A DNA stretch of 64,000 nucleotides from Episyrphus balteatus (taxonomy: Eukaryota > Arthropoda > Insecta > Diptera > Syrphidae). Where the stretch lies: positions 23,438,501-23,502,500 of the forward strand of contig NC_079135.1 of assembly GCF_945859705.1 (NCBI RefSeq), given 5' to 3'. A program made the position numbers and the translations under genes. Below, one piece after another: positions 11,264-23,630 of this stretch (positions are counted from its first letter, which is position 1; each line of letters begins with the position of its first letter). The notes beneath the pieces were generated by a model. That model saw nothing but the letters and a program-made list of their open reading frames with translations, ran no database searches and was not told the origin of the DNA.

Positions 11264-12081
11264 AGGTCCGTCAAGCTGGGTACGCCACAATGCAGGAATT
11301 TGTTGCTAATTTGTTACCCCAATCTCGAATTTGTTGCTTCACGTTTTGCCCTTCAAATGCACATTAACAGATTACACAAAAAAGCTAAATCGCCCAAAAA
11401 TTATCTGACAGTCAAAAAAGTGGTATCAATAGAAAGAGTACCTTGAAACCTCTTCAAAAAGGTCCATATCAAGTTTTTATTCCAATCCCTTCATATCCTA
11501 AATGCCTTGTGGAGCTTGAATGCATTTGTGGAACATATGTGGATGAAACGAAAAAACGCAAAAACACGTAATACTCAAAATTTCAAAAAAATAAGTAATA
11601 AGTGAAATTTTGAGTATTAAGATTTTTTGCGTTGTTGGATGACGTCATCGAAAAATTAGTTTTCCTCCTGTAAGATGGGATTGGGTAATGATAGAAAATT
11701 TAAAAATAGCTTTTTGCAGAGCAACAAATTCTGTCAAAAATTTTGAGTTTTTAGTTTTTTGAAAAAGCGTATAGATAAAAAGTCTCCACAAAATTGCATC
11801 TGTTGCAGTCGATTTGAGGGTCAAATCGTGGAGCAACAAATTCGGGATTGGGGTAACAAATTAGCAACAAATTCCTGCATACTTTCATTTTTTGAAATTT
11901 TGAATTTTAATTTATGGAGTACCCAGCTTAACGTCAAGCTGGGTACGCCACAGATTTAAGGGGTAAGGGCAGGAGCAACAAATTCGAGATTGGGGTAACA
12001 AATTAGCAACAAATTAGCAACAAATTCCTGCATACTCAGATTTTGGATTTTGGGTTGTGGCGTACTCACCTTGACAGACCT
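11264..12081. mobile_element. MULE-like MITE with 9-bp target duplication
   Basis: The inverted ends are AGGTCCGTCAAGCTGGGTAC (left) and GTACTCACCTTGACAGACCT (right, inverse). The direct flanking repeat TTAATATTT is exact at 11255-11263 and 12082-12090. Duplications of 9 bp are typical of Mutator-like elements. Inside, the phrase GGAATTTGTTGCTAATTTG and its inverse recur several times. A second pair of ends (ACCCAGCTTAACGTCAAGCT at about 11921-11942) suggests two copies fused in tandem. No transposase is present. Confidence 0.75.
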
Positions 12082-12582
12082 TTAATATTTGATATTTGAA
12101 TTTAGGTACTTGAAAAATCCTTTGAAAAAAACACCCTTTCACTGAAAATTATTTTATGAAGTCTCTTTATTCTTTCTTTCTATCCCAAATGCAGCGTTGT
12201 TACCAAACTTCATTAGGGTGGGTCAATTAGGACAGTTAATTTTTTTTTTTCAATAAAAACACAAATTTTAATCCATATTTTTATATAAACTTTGAATTCC
12301 AGTTTCCAATCTAAAAACTAACATAATTGCTAAATTTCAATAGTGTACCATTATTATTACTTAGTTTTTGCAATAAACCCACATTTTTTCTACTCTTCAA
12401 AAAAACACCCTTTTACATAAAAAAATGTAGGTATAGACTCATTGTATTCGTAAGTGTCAAAGACAACATTTTTAATAAATTTCGTAATGGTACCATTTAC
12501 ACCATTGATTTTATTCGACTTGTTGATAAATTAAAGCGTTTTACGTTTTAAAAATAAGAAAAATTAATTGAAAAATCAATTA
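12082..12582. repeat. Dispersed repeat, copy 1 of a pair with 36590-37060
   Basis: The stretch at 12327-12545 (GTACCATTATTATTACTTAG, CCCACATTTTTTCTACTCTTC, AAAAAACACCCTTTTACATA) matches the inverse of 36711-37060. Related frames appear on opposite strands in the two copies only because the DNA is repeated. The phrase AAAACACCCTTTCACTGAAA near 12128 is a further part of the repeat. Confidence 0.6.
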
Positions 12583-13125
12583 TGTTCCACAAATCTTTGA
12601 AATCTATTGAATTAAAATAAAAATCAAAATAAGTTCCACAAAATTTTAAATAACACCTGAATTACCCAACTCGCGTGATATGAAAAATGAATACGTTCCA
12701 CATCTTGCAAGTAGACATAATACCAATTCTTGAGCACGTATGCTCTCGAAGCCGTTCCTATTATTGAAAAACTTGAAATCTGTCAATCATACAACTTTCA
12801 TTGAGAAAGAAAGCTGTGGAACCTTAGCGTGATGTTTCCATGCAAATTATTTTCTATAAACATTATTTTTGACTTGAACTGATCTTCAAAGTTTTACATA
12901 TTTTAAAATAAAATGAAGTAAGACTTAGATACGTTCCACAAGCACTTTAAACTACATATTACAGTAAAATAATAAATTAGCCACAATCCACAAAGTTGTT
13001 TGTTAAATTGGAATTTTCTTTTTGTGAGAAATGTCACTTAAGATTTTTTCCATGGATTTTCATAGTAAGAAGGTTGTCTTATGAATTATGAAACGTTATC
13101 TGTTGTGGAACGCATTCCACAGCTT
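12583..13125. repeat. Degenerate GTTCCACA-rich repeat
   Basis: GTTCCACA or its inverse TGTGGAAC recurs near 12584, 12631, 12693, 12809, 12932, 13103 and 13116 at irregular spacing, embedded in A/T-rich DNA. The pattern resembles an old internal tandem repeat of a mobile element. Nothing coding is visible. Confidence 0.5.
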
Positions 13126-14497
13126 CTATTCAGTATCAAATTTCAAGTTCTACAATTTTACAGTGGAGTTTTTCCATTCCGATCACATACGCATAAAGTC
13201 TTAAATACGGCCACTAAGTATATTTTGTTGAATGCAAATATTTTTCATTTCACAAAAAATGAGCTCTATCCTCCTGATCTTTAAAGAAATTTTATTCACA
13301 ATCATTTTAATACAAATAAAGTGTCATCACTGGCAGCCACTTTTTTAAAGGATTATAAATTCATTGTCACCTCTGCGAATTGCCAAATCTTTAGATACGT
13401 GTGCATTTTAAGTCGGCAAGATGAAAACTCAAAAAAAAATCCACCCGTTGGCCATATCGGGCGAACGCGGGATATGAAAGAAATGACTTCTACTTTAGCT
13501 GGAGAGATCAAAGCGTATAGAACATGCGTTGCGCATCATGCTGCATGTCATGTTGCAACTCACGCAGCAATGATTTACACCAGAATTAGCCAATTATCCA
13601 TTAGGTCTCTCAAGGAAGCACAACACATCACATCACCGAAAATAGAATCTACTTTATCTGGTGGCATGCGTCGTCGTCGTCCTCGTGTGTCGGCTGGGAA
13701 TCCATTTAGAATATGGAGACAGAATATGCATGCTGCATGCCATTCAATTTGTTTAAAACAAAAAAAAAAATTATACTCTTAAATGGAAGGACGACTTTTC
13801 TGCTTTGCCGTAATGAATCTATTTATGCATGAAGTGAGTTGAGCGATTTAATTCAGTCGACGACGCACGACGACATACACACAAGAGCACACACGTTGCT
13901 GGAGCTTCTTATAAGCATACGTAGCACTTTGCTTCCCGATATTTCTATAATAGGAAGGAGAGAATGAAGATTGAATAATGTAGGGGAAATACGTCATCAA
14001 AAATGGCGCGAAACTTAAATCAATTTGCATTTTGGGGAAGATATTTTTGGAATTACTTTACTATACATTATACTCAGGGTTTTGAGATTGTTTTATAGGT
14101 AGATACCGTTGAAAATAAGTCTCATACAATGCAGCTGTTGAAAATTGGGCTTCGAGTCAGCAGTTCCCTACTTCAACTTTTAAGAAAAGTGTTGTTTTTT
14201 ATTTTTTTTTTTGTTTCTTTTCTTGATTTTTATATTATTTTTTCCTGTCAACTTGTTCGATTGCATTATGCGCGGTCCATTTGAAACCGGATGTTAAAGA
14301 ATGCCATTTGTGTTTTATGAATCGTGATTCCGATTTGGATCGGAATTCCTTTTTGTTTTGTTTGAAGTTTTTGTTTTTTTTTTTTTTTCTTTTCTTCGTT
14401 TAACTGTGCCACACCAGATGGCCATTGGAAGGTCAAACAGTTTATTTGACTGGAATTGTTTCAATTGTTTAATGTTTGTGATTCTTATTACTTAATT
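13126..14497. other. Non-coding stretch of mixed composition
   Basis: This part is more balanced in base composition than its neighbours, with clusters such as GTCGTCGTCGTCCTCGTGTG near 13671. An open frame of 153 codons (13321-13782, beginning at GTG) has no recognisable domain and ends in a lysine run from poly-A. It is rejected as a gene. The stretch may be intron or regulatory DNA. Confidence 0.45.
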
Positions 14498-15147
14498 TCT
14501 CGACTGAAAAGGTAAAGTATCTTAAGTCGACTTAAGATGTTTCGCGTTTTTTTTGTTGAACCTCAGTGCCATCTTAAAGGCCTACAGTTCTGTCTTATCG
14601 GCATCTTTCTATCTCACCCCTTTGCTTTTTTATGCACAAAAACAATTTCATCTTATGTTCAAAAGACACATATTCAAATCCTTAAGTAGACTTAAGATTA
14701 TATTGGGTTAAGACTTTTTTTATTATTGTAAAATTTTAAATTATCTTATGTTGACTTAAGATATTTTCGCGCGTGCGAGCAGAAACATAAAGTAATCCTT
14801 AAGTTGACATAAGATAAAATATTTTAAAAACTTCCGAAAGAGTGTGAAAAGGCAATCATCTTATGTCAACTTAAGATGTTGGAAATTAATATAAAATACA
14901 ATTTATAGAAAAGCCAAACTAACTTAAGTCATATTTAACGTATTTTAGTCCTTATAACGGGAAAAATATTAAAAATATCTTTTTGAAATAAATTTAATAA
15001 AAAAGATCATAAAATTTGACATCTAAATGTTTTATACAATTAAATCTACACTTGAAAGAATTTTTGGGAGGCAGCTTTGAAGTTTGTTGTTGCTCTCCCG
15101 AAAAATCATCAAAATTGACATAAGATACTTTACCTTTTCAGTCGAGA
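14498..15147. mobile_element. 650-bp hairpin-rich MITE
   Basis: The ends form a perfect 27-bp inverted repeat starting TCTCGACTGAAAAGGTAAAG (14498-14524 and 15121-15147). Inside, the near-palindrome ATCTTAAGTCGACTTAAGAT recurs in variant forms near 14518, 14741, 14797 and 14857. A possible 7-bp direct flank TTAATTT (14492-14498 and 15149-15155) is A/T-rich and not convincing. A second element with the same kind of internal palindromes lies at 29546-30241. It has no coding capacity. Confidence 0.75.
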
Positions 15148-15259
15148 TTTAATTTATTTAAGAATAGTTCTTATAAAGGGTATGAAAAAAGCTCGTCATA
15201 AACGAGAAACGATTATATATAAGAGTCAAAGAAACAGGGCTAATGCTTAAATGGGATAC

Positions 15260-18225
15260 TGATGTTGTCTACCAAGCTCCTCTGGCATCTAGAGGTCCAA
15301 AATCGAAATCGAAACCACCAAAATCAAAAAAGCCATAATGGGTTTCAAAATTCAAGGTATGAAGACAATATTTATCATGTGGCAAACGACGTGCCTCCAA
15401 CCATAGTTTGGTTCCAGAGGTCCAAAATCGAAAACAGCCATAAAAAAAAAATAATCATGATGTTTTTAAAAATTAAGGTATTAATATAAATAACCTTTCA
15501 TTTGGCTTTTCTCTAAATGAAGTATTTTAATCCATTTGACAACTCAGAGGTCCAAAATCGAAATTGGGTGCCCAAAATACATAATAAGGGTCAAAATATG
15601 TATTGAGGTAATCAATTACGATAATATTTGATAAATCATATATTTTAACCTATTTGGTATCTAGAGGTCTAAATTCGAAACTGCACCCCAAAATCTAAAA
15701 AGTCATAAAGGGTCTCAAAATGTAAGTATAGAAATAATCTATCATATAATTCTTCAATAAATGAAGAATGATCTCATTTCGGACCCAGAGGTCCAAAACG
15801 AAAACAGCAACTCAATAAAAACTCTCATTTAGCTCTTCCCTAAACCAAGTACATATTTCAATCCATTTGGCACAATATTCAGAGGTCCAAAATCGAAATA
15901 GGGTGCCCCAAAATTTTCATGAAGTGTGATTTACAAATTTATGGTAGTCAGAGGTCCAAAATCTTCAAAGTCATGCTGGGTTACAAAATGTAGGCATTGA
16001 GGTAGTACAATTTTTGACAAACGAAATATTTTAACGTATTTGGCATCTAGAGGTCCAAAATCCAAAATCGGAGTTGAACCACACAATCTTAAAAGTCATA
16101 AAGGGTTTGAAAATGTAGTTATAAAAGTAATCTTTCATGAAGATACTTCTTCAATAAATAAAGAATGCTACCATTTCGGACCAGAGGTCCAAAAAAGAAA
16201 ACAGCATTTCAAAAACAAAAAAAAAAACACATGATGGCTCTCAAAATGTATGTATTAAAAAAACCTCTAATTTGGCTCTTCCCTAAGTGAAGTACATTTT
16301 TCAATCTATTTGGCACCCAACTCAGAGGTCCAAAATCGAAATTGGGTGCCCAAAATACTTATTATGGTCAAAATGTATTGAGGTAATCAATTACGATAAT
16401 ATTTGATAAACCATATATTTTAACCTATTTGGTATCTAGAGGTCTAAATTCGAAACTGCACCCCAAAATCTAAAAAGTCATAAAGGGTCTCAAAATGTAA
16501 GTATAGAAATAATCTATCATATAATTCTTCAATAAATGAAGAATGATCTCATTTCGGACCCAGAGGTCCAAAACGAAAACAGCAACTCAATAAAAACTCT
16601 CATTTAGCTCTTCCCTAAACGAAGTACATATTTCAATCCATTTGGCACAATATTCAGAGGTCCAAAATCGAAATAGGGTGCCCCAAAATTTTCATGAAGC
16701 GTGATTTAAAAAGTTTTGGTAGTCAGAGGTCCAAAATCTTCAAAGTCATGCTGGGTTACAAAATGTAGGCATTGAGGTAGTACAATTTTTGACAAACGAA
16801 ATATTTTAACGTATTTGGCATCTAGAGGTCTAAAATCCAAAATCGGAGTTGAACCACACAATCTTAAAAGTCATAAAGGGTTTGAAAATGTAGTTATAAA
16901 AGTAATCTTTCATGTAGATACTTCTTTAATAAATAAAGAATGCACCCATTTCGGGTGCCAGAGTCCAAAAAAGCAAAACAGCATTTCAAAAACAAAAAAC
17001 ACATGATGGTTCTCAAAATGTATGTATTAAAACAACCTCTCATTTGGCTCTTCACTAAACGAAGAACATTTTCCAATCCCTTTTGCACCCAACTCAGAGG
17101 TCTTAGATCGAAATTGGGTTCCCAAAATAATGATGGGTGTCAAAATAATGTAGTTTTTAAGGTCATTATCATATAGCTTTTCATGATGCGTGATTTACGA
17201 CATTTTTTGTAGGTCCAAAAACTTAAAAGTCATGATGGAAGAAAACAGTTTTTGACAAACAATATATTTAAGCCTATTTGGCATCTAGAGGTCCAAAATC
17301 CAAATTGAACGACACAATCTTAAAAGTCTTAATAGGTTTGAAAATGAAGCAATGAAGACAAATTATCATGTGGATGTTTATCAAATGAGACACTTGCATC
17401 CATTTTAGGCCCAGAGGTCCTAAATTGAAAACAGCCACAATAAAAAAAAATGATGATGGTTCTCAAAATTAAGGTATAAGTACAAGCTTTTGTTTGGGTT
17501 TTATCCAGGCGATGTATTTCAATCCATTCAATCCACAGAGGTCTGTAGATCAAGGTTGGGCGCCCAAAAATTATGGTGAGTGGGTATCAAAATGTAGGTA
17601 TTGAGGCAAGCAATCAAAACACTTTTTGATAGACGATATATTTCAACCGATTTGGCATCTAGAGGTCCAAAATTGAAATTGTACTAAAAAATCTAAAAAT
17701 TCACATTTGGTTACCATAATTTGGCTTTGTAATAAATGAGAAATTTCAACCCTTTTTTAACCCAGAGACTCAAAATAGAAAATAGCCTTTCAATAACAAA
17801 AAAAAAAAAAAAACATGATGTGTCTCAAAATTTAGGTATTTTTAAGAGAGTATTTCAACCCGTTTGATGCCAAAAGGCTTCAAAATGTAAGTATTAATAC
17901 AGTCCTGTAAATCTATATTAAATTGAGGAACTCCAACCCATTTTTTACCGAGAGGTCCAAAAGCAAAAATAGGCAACCAAAAACAAAAAAATAGCAGTGG
18001 GTCTTAAATTCAGGTAATAACATAAACTTTCCTCAAACAAAGTGTTTCAACCCATTTGTCACGAAAAGGTCCGAAATCGAATTCGGACCCCAAAATCTAA
18101 AAGTCATGATGGGTATCAAAATGTACGTATTGAAGTTAACTATCATATTGCCTTTCGTGAAGCATGATTTCCAACATATTTGACAGCCAGAGGTCCAAAA
18201 TCGAAATTGAAAATGGTTTCGAAGA
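15260..18225 (+). repeat. Complex tandem array of AGAGGTCCAAAATCGAAA units
   Basis: A phrase close to TTTGGCATCTAGAGGTCCAA AATCGAAA recurs roughly every 70-140 bp over 3 kb, alternating with segments about AAAAGTCATAAAGGGT, CAAAATGTAAGTAT and TTCACTAAACGAAGTA. Within it, about 15541-16315 and 16316-17090 are near-identical, a recent tandem duplication with a 775-bp period (CTAGAGGTCT at 15661 and 16436). The outer units are more diverged. Short frames inside are by-products. Nothing coding is supported. Confidence 0.85.
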
Positions 18226-19884
18226 TCTGCTTTGTTTTTTCTAAGCAGCTCTTTTCGAACTCAAATTCACGACTCGGCAACAACTTAAATCTGGGACTCA
18301 AATATGCGAATAAAAATAAGTTCAAAATTGTTTGATAACCAAGCAAACAAGCTTGTTATGTAAACAGCGGTTTATGTTGTCGAGTTATAGCAATGTTCGC
18401 TCATAAAAAAAGTAGAATTTCATTAAGCGATGCAATGTTGCTAAAAAACTATTTTACCTATCAAGTCCCCCAACTAAGCAAATAAAATATATTTTTCTCG
18501 TGATCCATTATTTTATTCATTTCATTTGTGCTTCAGGCTATTTGAATCCTTGTTTTTTTGTGTCTCCGTTTTTTTTTCCACCATTTTTGTTTTTTTTTTT
18601 TCTTTTCATTTCCGGTTGAACATAAAATCCACAAAAACTATTTCGCAAACAACACTCACACCCATGGCGGATAAAACTATCTGCGAAATAACACCACGTC
18701 ATGTTGATATACGCTAAGGGTGCTGCATATCCCCATCAGCACATCCGAGGAGAATCCTGCATCCTGATGCTGGGGGAACTCTGAAATATTTGTTTACATG
18801 TTTGCACAGACACACAAGAACATCAAATACCTAAGCACCCGAACGTGCGATTGCATCAAAGTGGGGACAGTCACAGCACGGTGGTGTACATCAGGAAAAA
18901 AAAGGACGATTTTTGTTGCACATCAACACTATAGATATTCTGGTGATGTGGCTGGTTTTTTTTTTTTTTTTGTTGTTGTTGGGAATGCTGCATGGCAGAG
19001 TGAGTGATAAATGAGCAACTTCACTGTTGACGAGACACACACAGAGAGGCTGTTTAAGTGCACCAAAAAACTTGCAGCCCTTATATTTTCTATATTTTCC
19101 CTTATTTTTATTTTTTGGGGGGTAGCAAGCTTTTATTTGTTGTTCAGAGGACGATATGGAGTTGGATTTTAGTTTTGAAAGCGAAAAAATCCTTTGCATT
19201 TAGGATGCTGTCTTTTTATTCGAGTGATATACATTGTGGAATCCGCGAGAGTCCATTCCTAAATTGCAATAGTTGCAGTTCGTCGCGCATTGTTTTGCAA
19301 CATTTTATTTGACTCTAAGCTTTAGCCGCAAATGTTGGAGTGGGAAGAAGGATATTTTTTTTTAAATTCAAATTTAATTTGATCTCCCTCGGCTGGTCCG
19401 AAATTTTTCTGGTGTTTTTTGTTGCTAGTTTTTGCTTGGACTTAGGGTATATTTGGTGGAGAATCATTTTCAGGAATAAAAACAGGACAGGCGAGTTGGA
19501 CCGGAAACAGGGTGATGTCGGATAAGGGTTTTTATTTGTGTGTTAAAAATGTCTGAACGCTGAGCTGCTTTGTTCGAAAGTTGGCATTTTTATTTTAATT
19601 AAAAAGTTCTTTAACGTCTGGCTGGAAACTTGTATTTAGTTTATTCTTTTTTTTTTTTTAATTTTCTGTTTATTTCCTTTTTCTCGCTTTTCATTCTCAT
19701 ACATAGTTTAGTTTTGGATTGAATGTAATGTAATTGACATCGGAAAGAGAGAAAATATGTCGAGTTGAATGGATAGAGATCCTAAATATAGTTTTAGTGG
19801 AAATTAATGATGCTTAATTTCAAGTCTTTAAGAGGACTTTCAATAAGAAATATTTGAAAAAAATTTGAAAAAAAAAGAAAAATA
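18226..19884. other. Non-coding stretch of mixed composition
   Basis: No gene is called. Frames of 60-100 codons at 18798-19007, 18891-19199 and 19058-19312 overlap on both strands and show no domain. The stretch 18640-19060 has the most balanced composition of the area (ATCCCCATCAGCACATCCGA near 18729) and could include regulatory DNA or an untranslated exon. Confidence 0.4.
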
Positions 19885-22078
19885 TATAAAATAAAACTAT
19901 AAAAATATAAAAATATAAAAATATAAAAATATAAAAATATAAAAATATAAAAATATAAAAATATAAAAATATAAAAATATAAAAATATAAAAATATAAAA
20001 ATATAAAAATATAAAAATATAAAAATATAAAAATATAAAAATATAAAAATATAAAAATATAAAAATATAAAAATATAAAAATATAAAAATATAAAAATAT
20101 AAAAATATAAAAATATAAAAATATAAAAATATAAAAACATAAAAATATAAAAATATAAAAATATACAAATATACAAATATACAAATATAAAAATATAAAA
20201 ATATAAAAATATAAAAATATAAAAATATAAAAATATAAAAATATAAAAATATAAAAATATAAAAATATAAAAATATAAAAATATAAAAATATAAAAATAT
20301 AAAAATATAAAAATATAAAAATATAAAAATATAAAAATATAAAAATATAAAAATATAAAAATATAAAAATATAAAAATATAAAAATATAAAAATATAAAA
20401 ATATAAAAATATAAAAATATAAAAATAAAAAAATATAAAAATATAAAAATATAAAAATATAAAAATATAAAAATATAAAAATATAAAAATATAAAAATAT
20501 AAAAATATAAAAATATAAAAATATAAAAATATAAAAATATAAAAATATAAAAATATACAAATATACAAATATAAAAATATAAAAATATAAAAATATAAAA
20601 ATATAAAAATATAAAAATATAAAAATATAAAAATATAAAAATATAAAAATATAAAAATATAAAAATATAAAAATATAAAAATATAAAAATATAAAAATAT
20701 AAAAATATAAAAATATAAAAATATAAAAATATAAAAATATAAAAATATAAAAATATAAAAATATAAAAATATAAAAATATAAAAATATAAAAATATAAAA
20801 ATATAAAAATATAAAAATATAAAAATATAAAAATATAAAAATATAAAAATATAAAAATATAAAAATATAAAAATATAAAAATATAAAAATATAAAAATAT
20901 AAAAATATAAAAATATAAAAATATAAAAATATAAAAATATAAAAATATAAAAATATAAAAATATAAAAATATAAAAATATAAAAATATAAAAATATAAAA
21001 ATATAAAAAAAATATAAAAATATAAAAATATAAAAATATAAAAATATAAAAATATAAAAATATAAAAATATAAAAATATAAAAATATAAAAACATAAAAA
21101 TATAAAAATATAAAAATATACAAATATACAAATATACAAATATAAAAATATAAAAATATAAAAATATAAAAATATAAAAATATAAAAATATAAAAATATA
21201 AAAATATAAAAATATAAAAATATAAAAATATAAAAATATAAAAATATAAAAATATAAAAATATAAAAATATAAAAATATAAAAATATAAAAATATAAAAA
21301 TATAAAAATATAAAAATATAAAAATATAAAAATATAAAAATATAAAAATATAAAAATATAAAAATATAAAAATATAAAAATATAAAAATATAAAAATATA
21401 AAAATATAAAAATATAAAAATATAAAAATATAAAAATATAAAAATATAAAAATATACAAATATACAAATATACAAATATAAAAATATAAAAATATAAAAA
21501 TATAAAAATATAAAAATATAAAAATATACAAATATACAAATATACAAATATAAAAATATAAAAATATAAAAATATAAAAATATAAAAATATAAAAATATA
21601 AAAATATAAAAATATAAAAATATAAAAATATAAAAATATAAAAATATAAAAATATAAAAATATAAAAATATAAAAATATAAAAATATAAAAATATAAAAA
21701 TATAAAAATATAAAAATATAAAAATATAAAAATATAAAAATATAAAAATATAAAAATATAAAAATATAAAAATATAAAAATATAAAAATATAAAAATATA
21801 AAAATATAAAAATATAAAATATAAAAATATAAAAATATAAAAATATAAAAATATAAAAATATAAAAATATAAAAATATAAAAATATAAAAATATAAAAAA
21901 TATAAAAATATAAAAATATAAAAATATAAAAATATAAAAATATAAAAATATAAAAATATAAAAATATAAAAATATAAAAATATAAAAATATAAAAATATA
22001 AAAATATAAAAATATAAAAATATAAAAATATAAAAATATAAAAATATAAAAATATAAAAATATAAAATATAAAAAAAT
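19885..22078. repeat. 8-bp satellite (TATAAAAA)n, about 2.2 kb
   Basis: About 270 tandem copies of TATAAAAA. Variants cluster: three successive TATACAAA units occur at about 20164-20187, 21119-21142, 21457-21480 and 21527-21550, and two at about 20555-20570. A CATAAAAA unit precedes two of these clusters at the same 28-bp distance (20138 and 21093). One-base insertions or deletions break the phase at about 20426, 21006, 21818 and 21899. The inverse unit TTTTTATA has no stop in any frame, so three minus-strand frames of over 700 codons result. They are not genes. Confidence 0.97.
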
Positions 22079-23630
22079 ACACACAAATATAAAAAATATA
22101 TACACTACACTTTAATTACAAGTTACTTTGACTCCTTAAACATCAAAACCTTATACCTTTCAGGAAAAAGTCTGCTCTTTATATTCATTATTAGCATTGC
22201 TCAACCTTATGATGCGCATCTAAAAAAAAATGAAAGATATTATTTTACAGTAGCAACAGCCTCAAGGCGTTAATTTCCTGCGTTTGTCGTATCCTCTTAA
22301 TACTGATGACAAAGCCAAAGTGAGCACCTTTCTTTTTTGCTAAAACGTATAACTTCCACTAGCTTGCGTATTCAATACAAACAAATCTCTCTGTCTGTGC
22401 CTACACCATTCTCAATGTGGCAGCCTTAAGGCATAAGGTGATTCCAGAGTATTAATATGCGCTACATTCGATTTTTCTCATTCTCTACCTGAACACAAGT
22501 TCATTTATCTCACATGTGCATATCATTATCCTCGCAAAGAGTTATTTTATCTTCATTTTTTTGCTAGAATTCCTCTTTTTGTTTATCCTTTTTCTCACTC
22601 AACCGCTTCGTTGTTGTCATAATATCGTACCTATATCGTGTCGTTGTCATTGCCGAGGCCTTTGGGGCTAGCATATACCTACTCCCAGTAATGATGTTTA
22701 CTCTTCGGATATGAGAATGAGGGTGTGAGTCCTTTTTGTTTTCGACTTTGATGCTTAAGGCTATAAGAACACACCTACACCTTTTTTGTTGTTGTTGTAA
22801 CCAACTGTATTCTCTGTATACTCAAACAACCCCCTCGCATTTTGTCACCTGAAATCGGTTATCTTAATTACTTGAAACACAACTCTATGAAAAGAGTACT
22901 TTTCTTTGAAAATTGAGATCTTGATATGAAGACAACTTTGTAAAGACCTTATAGGCAAGGTATAGGCATCTACAGAGATTAAGAAACGCGTTCTAATTGA
23001 GATAGCGTTGTATAGCAAGAATCTTAACCTAGATTGCACACTTTTTTTTTATCATCATATAGAAGAATATAGAGGACTTGAGCTTGATGAAAGGACTAAT
23101 AATTATGTGTGCACACAATTAGATGTACTATCTATGTACATTAAATTGAGATGGGGTGAAATGGTGATATAGAAAAGACAAAAGAGGAGTTTTTTTTTAA
23201 AAGTTCTTCTAAATTTGGGTCACTGAAGTCGATAGAGAATAGAACTTTGCTGTTCTACAAAAAAAAAGGAACAAAGACAAATAAAAAATCAATATTATGA
23301 GAAAAAACATAATAAAGTAGGAAGATTCTTAAAGCCCTTCAAACCCTTATTTCTTAGAAGCAATGTAGAAACGCATAAAGTGCGTATCAATCAACCATGC
23401 TGCTCATTAGTTTTGACAGGAAATACTAGTTTTAAAAAATGCATAATATTGACTTATTAAAAGCTTATTCAACACTTGATTACAAAAAATATAAAAAGAA
23501 CTATAAAAAAAGCATTCTTGATAAGATGAGTCTCCTTCTTCCTTACAAAAAAGAAGTTCTTAAAGAAGTCCTTTCAGACGTTTCTAATAATAAAATGAGC
23601 CCTGTCACGTGATTTAAATTTCATCTACTT
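22079..23630. other. Non-coding stretch
   Basis: Unique sequence without a supportable gene. The part 22130-22830 is of mixed composition (for example GCCGAGGCCTTTGGGGCTAG at about 22652); the rest is A/T-rich. One 64-codon minus frame at 22845-23039 shows no domain. Confidence 0.45.

Noticed and set aside
13321..13782. 153-codon plus frame
   Set aside because: It has a non-ATG start, no recognised domain and a poly-A-derived lysine tail. It could still be a chance frame in intron DNA.
19794..22105. Three overlapping minus-strand frames of 729-762 codons, repeating FLYFYIFI
   Set aside because: They are produced by the 8-bp satellite, whose inverse unit TTTTTATA has no stop in any frame. 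All three frames being open together is the mark of repeat DNA, not of a protein.
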